Source: DASROJ01 sp035646975 (GTDB lineage: Bacteria; Acidobacteriota; Polarisedimenticolia; JACPZX01; DASXTC01). Taken from it: a stretch of DNA of 14,474 bases. The stretch is taken from contig DASROJ010000348.1 in NCBI GenBank assembly GCA_035646975.1, positions 1-14,474 of the forward strand. Reading direction: 5' to 3'. Made by a program: the position numbers and the translations under genes. The notes under the pieces were generated by a model. It had not been told where the DNA came from. It searched no databases and was given only the letters and a program-made list of their open reading frames with translations. Positions 6,566-14,389 of this stretch are shown in pieces (the stretch's first letter is position 1; every line of letters starts with the position of its first letter).

Positions 6566-7813
6566 ATGAAAACGACAGGCTCCTCTATCGCAGCCTCTGA
6601 AAGGCTGAGGACCGCCTCGGGAGCGCTGCCCCCGGCCGACCATTACTCGGTGCTCGGAATCGATTTCGCACTCCAAACCGACAGCGACGAAGTGCGTGAC
6701 TTTTTCCGGGCCGCTTATCGTCACTTTGCCCGCGAGGCGACAGACATGAGTCAGCCGCTGCGGTTGTTCGCGGTGGTCGGCGAGCAGGCGGGCGGCCCCT
6801 GGGTCGCCGCCGGCGACAGGCTGACGGAGCTGTCGGGGCGAGGCATGACCGTCAATCGTGCCTTTCTGTTCCTTCTGAATGCCTTGATGGACGAAATCAC
6901 GGACTATGTCCTGGTCCACGGCGCCGCGGTCTGCCTGGCCGGCAAGGGGATCATCATCGCCGGTCCGCCCACCGCCGGCAAGTCGACGCTGGTTCTCGAG
7001 CTGGCACGCCAGGGGGCCTCGTTCCTGAGCGATGACGTCGCACCGCTGAACCGGGCAACCGGTCTGCTGCACCGGTTTCCCCGGGCGATCGGCATCCGGC
7101 GGGAAGGCGGGAAGGTCTCGCGGTTCGATCCGGCAGCTCTGCCGGCCGACGCCGTGCATGAGCTGGCGTACAAGTGGCTGGTGGATCCGGTGGCGCTGGG
7201 TCTGCGGCTTGCCGGTCCGGAAGCTTCGCCCTGTCGACTGCACGCCGTGATTCTGCTTGACTCGGGCGAGACCGATCCGTCGTCACCAGGACCGGAGACG
7301 CGTCCTGTACGGGCAACGCGCAGCCTGGAGATCGCGCTGGCCGAAGACGATGCGACGATGCTCGCTGAGCTGCGCTCGATACCGGGTGTCGGCGATGTCC
7401 GCGCCACCGGAAGCGACGATAGCCGGCCCTTTCCGGTCTACACCTTCACCGCGGAATCATCCGCCAGACCGATGGGGCCGCTGGCCGATCTCGCCAGACG
7501 CCATCGCGACCTGGTCCTTTACATGGATGAGTCGAGAGGCCACACGTCTGATTATCAGGCGCCACCCGTGCTGCGCGAGACACAATGGTCTTCGGTTCTC
7601 AAGGAGCTGGTCAGGGATCTTCTCAACCGCTCGGAAACAGGACGACTCGTCGCCTCGTGCCATGGCCTGGCCGGGCTGATGTCCGAGATGGGCCGGCTGC
7701 TGCAAGGTGCCCGCGTGTACCGGCTCCGCCCGGGCGACCCCGAACGAACCGCCATGCTCGTCCGCGAGATGGCCACCGAAGATCCAGGCCGGATGTCGAG
7801 TCCATCCTCATGA
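6566..7813 (+). CDS. HprK-related P-loop kinase
   Basis: This encodes 415 residues from the ATG at 6566. The open frame extends upstream through the terminator, but there it lacks a plausible start. No clear Shine-Dalgarno site precedes 6566. A central HPr kinase/phosphorylase-like core is visible: VLVHGAAVCLAGKGIIIAG leads into the Walker A GPPTAGKST (133-141). SDDV follows, with acidic residues at about 156-157, in the position of the catalytic/metal-binding acidic pair. FPRAIGIRR comes next. True HPr kinases are about 310 residues; this one has an N-terminal domain of about 120 residues and a long C-terminal extension. The match is to the 'HprK-related' kinases found beside PqqD proteins, not to HPr regulation, and no HPr gene is present. 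Related kinases phosphorylate lasso peptides in some Firmicutes, which makes the 43-residue peptide a candidate substrate. The stop overlaps the next start as ATGA. Confidence 0.85.
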   Translation: MKTTGSSIAASERLRTASGALPPADHYSVLGIDFALQTDSDEVRDFFRAAYRHFAREATDMSQPLRLFAVVGEQAGGPWVAAGDRLTELSGRGMTVNRAFLFLLNALMDEITDYVLVHGAAVCLAGKGIIIAGPPTAGKSTLVLELARQGASFLSDDVAPLNRATGLLHRFPRAIGIRREGGKVSRFDPAALPADAVHELAYKWLVDPVALGLRLAGPEASPCRLHAVILLDSGETDPSSPGPETRPVRATRSLEIALAEDDATMLAELRSIPGVGDVRATGSDDSRPFPVYTFTAESSARPMGPLADLARRHRDLVLYMDESRGHTSDYQAPPVLRETQWSSVLKELVRDLLNRSETGRLVASCHGLAGLMSEMGRLLQGARVYRLRPGDPERTAMLVREMATEDPGRMSSPSS

Positions 7814-10800
7814 GGCCGCCCATCCGCGACATGAGGACATCGAGGTCACGCCCCGAATCGCTTCGCGCGTTGCTCCTGGCTTGCGCGATGGTCCTGCTGG
7901 GCACCAGCTCCCTGACGGCTTCCAGCATGACCAGCCGGCAGATCGCGAAGGACCTGTTGCAGATCGATGTCGTCTCGGACACCCCGGTGATCGCGGCACC
8001 CGAAGAGCTTCCGCCCGGTTTTCATCGAGTGATCAACAGCGACCTTCCGTTGCTGCAGGAGACCGGCCGGCCCGAGCTGCCCTACCGGACGATCCTGATC
8101 GGTCTTCCCGCCGGCAAGACGATCCAGCTGACCGCCCGAAGCCTTCTCAGCTCGAGCCTGGGCGCCTACCGACTCGCGCCGTTCATCCCCGCCGACATCT
8201 TCGGCACCGAGCCCCGCAACGCCGATGACGGGCACGGCGTCACAAGAGCGGAGATCGAATCGGCGCAGGACCCGTTGGTGTACTCGGAGCCGGGTGACTA
8301 TCCGGGCCGGCTCGCCGTGGTGCAGAGCCTCGGCGTGCTGCGCGACCAGCCGGTGGCCGAAGTCCGCGTCTATCCGCTGCAGTACCGCCCATTGGATTTC
8401 GAGCTGGTGCATGCGGTGAAAATCGAGCTGCGCGTCCGGTTCGTGACGGCGACTGGGGAGGCGGCGAGGTGGCTCGCGAGCGCACCGGCGACCTCACGCC
8501 TCGATCCGATGCCCGGCGGCGGACCGGCTCATCTGCAAATCTTCGATACGATGATGCGCACCGGTCTGATCAACTACGACATGGTGGCGCGCGATCGTGC
8601 GAGCCGCCGCGCGCGGTCAACCGGCAGCGAGGCATCGGCATCCCTGACGACGGGGGCCGAGTCGCTCTTAGTGGCCCGGACGCTGACCGGTCCGGCGGCG
8701 ACGGTGAAGGTCACGGTGAGCCAGGACGGGCTCTACCAGGTGACCCCCGCCATGCTGACGGCGGCCGGCGTCAGCGTTGCGGGGGTCGACCCGCTGAGCT
8801 TTCACATGATCTCGGGCGGCGTGGACGTCCCGATCCAGGTCGACGGCGAGGGCGATGGCGTGTTCGACCCGAACGATCGGGTGATTTTCTTCGGCACCGG
8901 GATCAAGAACGACCGCTACACGAAGAACAACATCTATTATCTTTCGTTCAATGCCTCCGCGGGGCCGAGGGTCACCGCCCGGAGCGGCGCCTTCACCGGG
9001 GCGGCCACCACGCCGGCGTCATTCACCACGACGGTGCACGCCGAGGTGAACATCAATTACACCTCGCGCATCCGCGCCGGGGTGACCGAGGCCTGGTACT
9101 GGGGTGTGCAGAGTCAGGGCGACCCGAGCATCGGCACGCTGACCTATCCCTTCACGTTGACTCGAATCGACCCGGTGGCTCACACCCTCGCCGTGCGCGC
9201 CCGCTACCTGGGCCTCACCAACGGCAATCACACGCCGCGGCTGTTCCTGAACAACACACAGGTCGCCGAAGACACCTTCGCCGGGCAGGTCAATTTCTCC
9301 CAAACCGCCTCACCGGGACCCAGCAGCAGCCTGCTGCTCAACGGCGCCAATAATTTCAAGGTGACGCTGATCAACAACGGCAGTTCGCCCGACCAGGTCG
9401 CCACCGACTACTTCGAGGTGGATTACCGCCGCACCTACGCCGTGGATGGGGATCAGCTGATGTTCGATGGAGAGGGGAGCGGGACCTTTCACTGGTCGTT
9501 GAGCAACCTCGGCTCCAGCAATCTGCTGCTCTGGGATGTGACGGCGCCGGGGGCGCCGCAGAGCCTCACTCTCCCCGCCGGCCAGATCAGCACGGGGCCC
9601 CCGTTCACCGCGTCGTTCGAGGACACGCTGGTCTCCGACCGCGCCTACGTCATCTCCACCCGCGCGGCGTTGAAGAATCCGCCTGCGGTGACGCTGGACG
9701 CCCCCTCGGCCCTGAAGACCCCCACCAACGGGGCGGACTACATCATTATTACTGATCGGAGCCTGCTGTCGGCCGTCCAGCCGCTGGCGACCTTCCGGGC
9801 AGGCCAGGGGCTGCGCACGATGATAGTGGCCACCGACGACATCTACGACGAGTTCAATTTCGGCCGCGTCAGCCCGAGCGCCATCCGTAGCTTCCTGACC
9901 TACGCCTACACCACCTGGAATCAGCTGCCGGCGCCCACCTACGTGGTGCTGGCGGGGGATGGTCACATCGACTACACGGGCAACTTCGGCGCCGGCGCCA
10001 CCGACCCCGAGATCGTCCCGCCGATCCTGCGCAACATCGGCGGGCTCGAAGAACCCTCCGACAACGACTACGTCGCCGTGGCGGGCGGCGATCTGCTGCC
10101 GGAGATGTTCGTGGGACGTCTGCCGATACACTCGGCCGCGGACGCAACGACGATCATCAACAACATCGTCGGCTACGAGACCAACCCGCCCATCACCGCT
10201 CTGAACCACCAGTCGCTGTTCGTGGCCGACAACGACGATCCGATTTTCCCGGCGATCCTGACGAACCTGCAGGCGTTCATGCCGTCCACGATGGCCGCGG
10301 CGCAGGCCTATCTTCCGGGCGATGCGACAACAGCCTCCGATCCGCGGACTCTCGCCACCACCGATGCGGTGGTTGCCGGGTACGACAACGGCTCGTTGCT
10401 CGCGACCTATCTGGGCCACGGAGCCGTTTCCCTGTGGGCCACCGAGAAGATCTTCGAGCACAACCCCAACCCGCCCACCGGCGGAACTGCGCGGCTGGAT
10501 TTCAATCGTCTGGCGGCCAGCGGCCGTCAGTCGTTTCTCGTGACGCTGAACTGCATCAACGGCTACTTCGTCGATCTGATTCCGGCAGGCCCCGGTCATG
10601 TCGATTTTTCGCTGGCCGAAGAATCGGTGCGCCGCGCCGGCCGCGGCGCCATCGCTTCATGGGCCCCCTCCGCGCTGGGCCAGCTCAGCGACTACGACAG
10701 CATCTCGTACGAGCTCTATACGCACCTGTTCAGTGATCACATGACCACGCTCGGGCCGGCGACCATCGCGGCCCTCGTCGACTCGGTGAACCTCTTCGGC

Positions 10801-11526
10801 GTCAGCACCAGCAATCTTTCCTCGATGCACCTGTTCGGAGATCCCGCCACCGGGCTGGCGCTGGACAGCGACGGGGACGGCATCCTCGACTACCGGGAGA
10901 CGGCGCTGGGAACCGACCCGGCCGACGCCGACACCGACGACGACGGGCTGTCCGACGGGGTGGAGATCAATATCCGGGGGACGAACCCGCTCATCGCCGA
11001 CACGGACGGCGACGGTCTTTACGATGGCACCGAGACCGGCGTGGTGGCCGCGGGTGCCGGCACCGATCCGAACTCGCGCTCGTTCGTGCCGGACGCCGAC
11101 CCGAACACGACCACCAATCCACTCAACGCGGACACGGATGGAGGGGGAGCCTCGGATGGTGTGGAAGACGCGAACCTCAACGGGCGGATCGACGCGGGGG
11201 AGACCAACCCGAACAACCCGTCGGATGATGTGTCCTGCCCGGGCCCGCTGGTGGAAGTGACAAACCTCACCGTCACCCGCTCCGGCAACGACCTGGTGCT
11301 GTCATGGGATCCTTCACCGGCGACCTGCGCGGCCTATCGTGTCTATGCCGCGACCAACGCGCCGTTTCCCAAGTCGTCGTTCGCGCCGTTTGCGTTGATC
11401 GGCGGCACGGCCTCGACGAGCTTCACCCACGTGGGCGCGGCGGTCGACGCGAACCAGTACGATTACCTGGTGAGGATCGTCCATCCCCAGCTGGGACCGG
11501 GTCCGTTGGGCGCGTACGGACAATAA
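7810..11526 (+). CDS. Secreted gingipain-type (C25) cysteine peptidase with TSP3 and Fn3-like repeats
   Basis: This encodes 1238 residues. The ATG at 7810 overlaps the kinase stop; M8 at 7831 is an alternative. The signal peptide is Arg-rich followed by LRALLLACAMVLLG. A long pro-region contains VTVSQDGLYQVTPAML and GDGVFDPNDRVIFFGTG (about 299-365), as in the N-part of PorU/gingipain-like proteins. The C25 catalytic domain begins near YIIITDRS (644) and has the dyad YLGHGAVSLW (H870) and TLNCINGYF (C915), so it should be active. Calcium-binding thrombospondin type 3 repeats (four D-x-D-x-D-G loops, about 1018-1135) follow. The last ~95 residues form an Fn3-like module with LVLSWDPSP. The usual type IX secretion C-terminal domain is not seen. 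It shares an operon with a cytoplasmic kinase and a nucleotidyltransferase. It could mature the secreted 467-residue protein, the peptide, or itself. Confidence 0.92.
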   Translation: MRPPIRDMRTSRSRPESLRALLLACAMVLLGTSSLTASSMTSRQIAKDLLQIDVVSDTPVIAAPEELPPGFHRVINSDLPLLQETGRPELPYRTILIGLPAGKTIQLTARSLLSSSLGAYRLAPFIPADIFGTEPRNADDGHGVTRAEIESAQDPLVYSEPGDYPGRLAVVQSLGVLRDQPVAEVRVYPLQYRPLDFELVHAVKIELRVRFVTATGEAARWLASAPATSRLDPMPGGGPAHLQIFDTMMRTGLINYDMVARDRASRRARSTGSEASASLTTGAESLLVARTLTGPAATVKVTVSQDGLYQVTPAMLTAAGVSVAGVDPLSFHMISGGVDVPIQVDGEGDGVFDPNDRVIFFGTGIKNDRYTKNNIYYLSFNASAGPRVTARSGAFTGAATTPASFTTTVHAEVNINYTSRIRAGVTEAWYWGVQSQGDPSIGTLTYPFTLTRIDPVAHTLAVRARYLGLTNGNHTPRLFLNNTQVAEDTFAGQVNFSQTASPGPSSSLLLNGANNFKVTLINNGSSPDQVATDYFEVDYRRTYAVDGDQLMFDGEGSGTFHWSLSNLGSSNLLLWDVTAPGAPQSLTLPAGQISTGPPFTASFEDTLVSDRAYVISTRAALKNPPAVTLDAPSALKTPTNGADYIIITDRSLLSAVQPLATFRAGQGLRTMIVATDDIYDEFNFGRVSPSAIRSFLTYAYTTWNQLPAPTYVVLAGDGHIDYTGNFGAGATDPEIVPPILRNIGGLEEPSDNDYVAVAGGDLLPEMFVGRLPIHSAADATTIINNIVGYETNPPITALNHQSLFVADNDDPIFPAILTNLQAFMPSTMAAAQAYLPGDATTASDPRTLATTDAVVAGYDNGSLLATYLGHGAVSLWATEKIFEHNPNPPTGGTARLDFNRLAASGRQSFLVTLNCINGYFVDLIPAGPGHVDFSLAEESVRRAGRGAIASWAPSALGQLSDYDSISYELYTHLFSDHMTTLGPATIAALVDSVNLFGVSTSNLSSMHLFGDPATGLALDSDGDGILDYRETALGTDPADADTDDDGLSDGVEINIRGTNPLIADTDGDGLYDGTETGVVAAGAGTDPNSRSFVPDADPNTTTNPLNADTDGGGASDGVEDANLNGRIDAGETNPNNPSDDVSCPGPLVEVTNLTVTRSGNDLVLSWDPSPATCAAYRVYAATNAPFPKSSFAPFALIGGTASTSFTHVGAAVDANQYDYLVRIVHPQLGPGPLGAYGQ

Positions 11527-11544
11527 GAGCGGGGCATCCGGGAC

Positions 11545-13263
11545 ATGACAGCGGGCAGGTCCGGCAACTCCGAGTCGTCCGCCGGCGCGATCGATCGCGC
11601 CAGCGCCTCGCGTGCCGCGCTGCTCATGTGGCGTGAGCAGGGCAAGTGGGCCGACATCGCGCTTCAAGGGGTCAGCATGGACCCCATCATCCGCGACGGT
11701 GCGACCCTCCGGGTCCGATTTGGTGTGGTGGCTCTGGACAGTTCGGGGGCGCCGAAGGATCTCGAAGTCGGTGACGTGGCGCTCTATTCCTCTGCAGCCG
11801 GGCTGATCGCCCACCGTGTCATACGCGTTGGCAGACGCGGAGCCCGTCTGGGCTGGGTGCGCGTCAAGGGCGACCCGCTGGGCTCCCACAAGTCGGCCTG
11901 GATTCGCGCCGACGAGATCCTGGGACGGGTCATCTGCGTGACCCAGCCGGATGGCTCGCGTCTCTATCTGAACACCCCGGCGGGCAGGATGCTCAGCCGC
12001 TCGGCGGCCTGGATTTCGATGACGCTGGGAGCGGTGGATGCACGTCTTGTCCGCAAGGGCCCGGTCAACCCGGCGGACACGCTGACGGGGCGGGCCCTCG
12101 GTCTGCTCTATGACCTGCATCAGGCGGCGCAACGGCATCTCGAGAGCGATGCGGGCCGACTGATGAGCGCCGAAGACCGTTTTCTCGTGCAGGCCTGCCG
12201 TCCCCGTCTTCGTCCCGTCGACATCTCACGCGTGCAAAGGACCGCCCTGGAGGTGACCGACTGGAATCTGGTGTTCGAGCAGGCCGTCTGTCTCGGTCTG
12301 GCGCCGCTGCTTCATCACAGCCTCGGCGACGAGCGGCTCGAGGGGCTTTGTCCGTCATGGTTCGTCGCCCAGGTTGCCAGGACGAGCCACCTGAGCGGCT
12401 TCATGTCGCTCCGGCGGCGGCAGGAGCTGGTGCGCGTGCTCGAACGGCTCGAGACCCGGGGCATCGAGCCGATCCTGCTCAAGGGGGCCGCGCTCGGTTC
12501 GCTCGTGTATGACGATCCGGCGCTGCGCACGATGAACGATCTCGACCTGCTCGTTCACGAAGCCGAGATACCGGCAGCCGTCGAAGCGCTCGAGCAACTC
12601 TCGTATCGACCGCTCTACCGGGCGGCCCACGCCGATCCCGCCCGGCGCGAGGCGTTCTATTCACGTCACCACCACACCACTCCCCTGATGGAGCCCAAGG
12701 GGCGGGCGGTGGTGGAGCTTCACCGGGACATCGTCACGATGGCGACGCCGGGGCGGTACGACATCGAGACCATACGGGCCCGTGCCCGTCGTGCGACGGT
12801 GGAGGGGCGGATGGCCCTGGTGCCTTCGCCGGCCGACCTGGTGCTTCACACCTGCCTGCACCTGTCCTACGCCGATCGTTTCGTGGGCAAGCTGCGCGAC
12901 CTGATCGATCTGCACGAGACGGTCTGCCTGTATGGGGACGAAATCGACTGGGAAACGATGCTGAGCGAGGTTCCATCAGACGCCGCCGCCCGCTGCCTGT
13001 ACACCTGTCTCGATCTGGCTCGAAGGTTGTACGGGACGCCGGTGCCCGAAGACTTCCTGCACCAGGTGCGGCGCGCGTCAAAGCTCGGGTTCCTCGACGC
13101 CGGCGCGCTGCGGGCGCTGGCCTGCTCGGTGCTGTTCAACGGTCCCGCGTCAGGCCGGACGATCCTCCCGACGGCGTCGGTGAAATGGTGCTGCGATACC
13201 CTTCTCAGGCAGACGGGCTGGACTTCGAGGTTGCGGGCTCTGGCCGCCCTGCTGGCCGAATAG
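11545..13263 (+). CDS. Fusion: S26-type signal-peptidase-like domain plus NTP_transf_5 nucleotidyltransferase
   Basis: This encodes 572 residues in one frame, 18 bases after the C25 gene; the ribosome site is weak. Residues about 35-132 resemble S24/S26 peptidases. QGVSMDPIIRDG carries a candidate nucleophile S44, VGDVALY follows, and LIAHRVIRV has H90 where bacterial LepB has Lys. VKGD and ADEILGRVI follow. A Ser/His pair is the archaeal/ER (type B) pattern. There is no transmembrane segment before it, so it may be soluble. Residues about 205-560 fit the uncharacterised nucleotidyltransferase family NTP_transf_5: GIEPILLKGAALG (306-318) and TMNDLDLLV (329-337; D332 and D334 as metal ligands), with H-x-x-L-H-L near the C-terminal helical part. 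These are typical partners of HprK-related kinase/PqqD sets. The substrate is unknown. The gene ends nine bases from the convergent gene with no obvious terminator. Confidence 0.85.
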   Translation: MTAGRSGNSESSAGAIDRASASRAALLMWREQGKWADIALQGVSMDPIIRDGATLRVRFGVVALDSSGAPKDLEVGDVALYSSAAGLIAHRVIRVGRRGARLGWVRVKGDPLGSHKSAWIRADEILGRVICVTQPDGSRLYLNTPAGRMLSRSAAWISMTLGAVDARLVRKGPVNPADTLTGRALGLLYDLHQAAQRHLESDAGRLMSAEDRFLVQACRPRLRPVDISRVQRTALEVTDWNLVFEQAVCLGLAPLLHHSLGDERLEGLCPSWFVAQVARTSHLSGFMSLRRRQELVRVLERLETRGIEPILLKGAALGSLVYDDPALRTMNDLDLLVHEAEIPAAVEALEQLSYRPLYRAAHADPARREAFYSRHHHTTPLMEPKGRAVVELHRDIVTMATPGRYDIETIRARARRATVEGRMALVPSPADLVLHTCLHLSYADRFVGKLRDLIDLHETVCLYGDEIDWETMLSEVPSDAAARCLYTCLDLARRLYGTPVPEDFLHQVRRASKLGFLDAGALRALACSVLFNGPASGRTILPTASVKWCCDTLLRQTGWTSRLRALAALLAE

Positions 13264-13272
13264 CCGCCGGCG

Positions 13273-13842
13273 TCACAGATAAAAAACGATCGAGACGAGG
13301 CGGGGTTTTCCGGCGCACTCGGCTTCGGTGGCCAGCGGGTTCAGGTCGATGTGTTGAAGGACGCCGTCCACCGTGAAGGCGACATAGGGTGAGATCGGAT
13401 GAGAGGCACCGGCCAGCGAGGCGGCGCTGAGAGTGCGCACCTTGCCGCCGGGCAGCGTCATCTTGACAGAAAGCTGCGAGACACGGGTGTCCGGGTCGGT
13501 GCGCCGGTCGATCTCGATCCTGTCGATCTGCGTGAAGTTGATGAAGTCTTCCGCGAAGGGCAGTCCCTTCTCCTCGCGCGTTTCATCCTTGTAATTCTTT
13601 CCATCCCTGGGCACCTGGAGGTACCTGCGCACGACGTATCCGTAGACGATCTTCCTCGCATCGGCCTGCATCTGGTGGCCCTGGGCGTCGATCCAGGTGA
13701 TGGTGGCTTTCTTTCCGCGCGCTCTAGCTTCGCCGGCCAGCGCCGGAGTGAGCGCGGCCGCGAAGACCAGCAGGAGGACCATCGACGCGACGCAAACGGT
13801 GGTCCCGGCGCGCGGCTGCCTGCTAGAGATATTGAAAGACAC
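13273..13842 (-). CDS. Small secreted protein of unknown function
   Basis: This encodes 189 residues from a GTG at 13842-13840, with AGGAG four bases upstream. This start puts a signal peptide at the N-terminus (CVASMVLLLVFAAALTPALAG, cleavage near ALAGEA at about residue 35). A longer in-frame ORF upstream is Arg/Ser/Pro-rich shadow of the dehydrogenase frame. The mature part is a mixed, charged sequence of about 150 residues with ITWIDAQGHQ, VVRRYLQVP, FTQIDRIEI and a single Cys near the end. I recognise no domain; the alternation suggests a beta-rich fold. The start overlaps the dehydrogenase stop by 20 bases, so the two are probably co-translated. It has no obvious link to microcompartment metabolism. 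Confidence 0.8.
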   Translation of the reverse strand: MSFNISSRQPRAGTTVCVASMVLLLVFAAALTPALAGEARARGKKATITWIDAQGHQMQADARKIVYGYVVRRYLQVPRDGKNYKDETREEKGLPFAEDFINFTQIDRIEIDRRTDPDTRVSQLSVKMTLPGGKVRTLSAASLAGASHPISPYVAFTVDGVLQHIDLNPLATEAECAGKPRLVSIVFYL

Positions 13843-14389
13843 GGTGCTCCTGGCCGAGATCCCTGGCAGAGGGGGTGATGATGGTGCGCGCATCGACCGG
13901 GATGCACCGCTTTTCGTTGACCGCCTGGCGAACGTCCGCCTCCGAGACGAACGGGACCGCGGCGACTGTCTGACGTGGCTCGCGCCCGGGCTCGCCCCGC
14001 ATGCCGGTCGAAGCGGGGGAACGTGAAGGCTCGGGGAGCGGGCGCGGCCTTGGCGGCGTGGCGGGCGGCGCGAGCCGGTGGGCCTCGAGGGCACCGGAAA
14101 TCCGCTGCCGCAGCGCGGCCGTTTCCTCCTGCGCGCGCCCGGGCGCCGGCCCTGCCGCGACCCCCACGCCGGCCGGCGGTGCGCTGACCGGCATCGATGG
14201 CGCCTCGGCCCGCGGGGTCACCGCGGCCCCGGCGACGGCCTGTTCGTAGCTCCTGGTCTCGAAAGCGAGCCGTTTGAGGTTGATCAGATGCCGGGGCATG
14301 ATGTTGTCGGAGGTGATGTTGCCGCCCAGGGCGCCGCAGCCCAGCGTCATCGAGGGCTCCAGCCCGGTCGTCAGCCCCACCGCCCCGAC
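13823..14389 (-). CDS. C-terminal part of microcompartment-type CoA-acylating aldehyde dehydrogenase (disrupted)
   Basis: The frame ends in TAG at 13825-13823. GLTTGLEPSMTLGCGALGG and TSDNIMPRHLINLKRLAFE are the conserved C-terminal block of acylating aldehyde dehydrogenases of the EutE/PduP type, which turn aldehyde plus CoA and NAD into acyl-CoA. After a Pro/Ala-rich linker there is an amphipathic stretch, AALRQRISGALEAHR, of the kind that targets enzymes into bacterial microcompartments. A terminal module follows with VSEADVRQAV and RTIITPSARDLG, which resembles the start of EutQ and other microcompartment proteins. Upstream of about 14389 the frame stays open to the edge but no longer matches the family. 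The expected preceding residues are on the plus strand (14387-14474). The protein is therefore broken here by an inversion or by misassembly. The catalytic Cys would lie outside the window. Confidence 0.85.
   Translation of the reverse strand, partial: VGAVGLTTGLEPSMTLGCGALGGNITSDNIMPRHLINLKRLAFETRSYEQAVAGAAVTPRAEAPSMPVSAPPAGVGVAAGPAPGRAQEETAALRQRISGALEAHRLAPPATPPRPRPLPEPSRSPASTGMRGEPGREPRQTVAAVPFVSEADVRQAVNEKRCIPVDARTIITPSARDLGQEHRVFQYL

Noticed and set aside
9310..10599. 429-codon minus-strand open frame
   Set aside because: It is antisense to the C25 catalytic domain and has no domain or plausible start.
13843..14094. N-terminal extension of the small secreted protein
   Set aside because: It would overlap the dehydrogenase tail over its whole length and bury the signal peptide. 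The GTG at 13842 with AGGAG is a better start.
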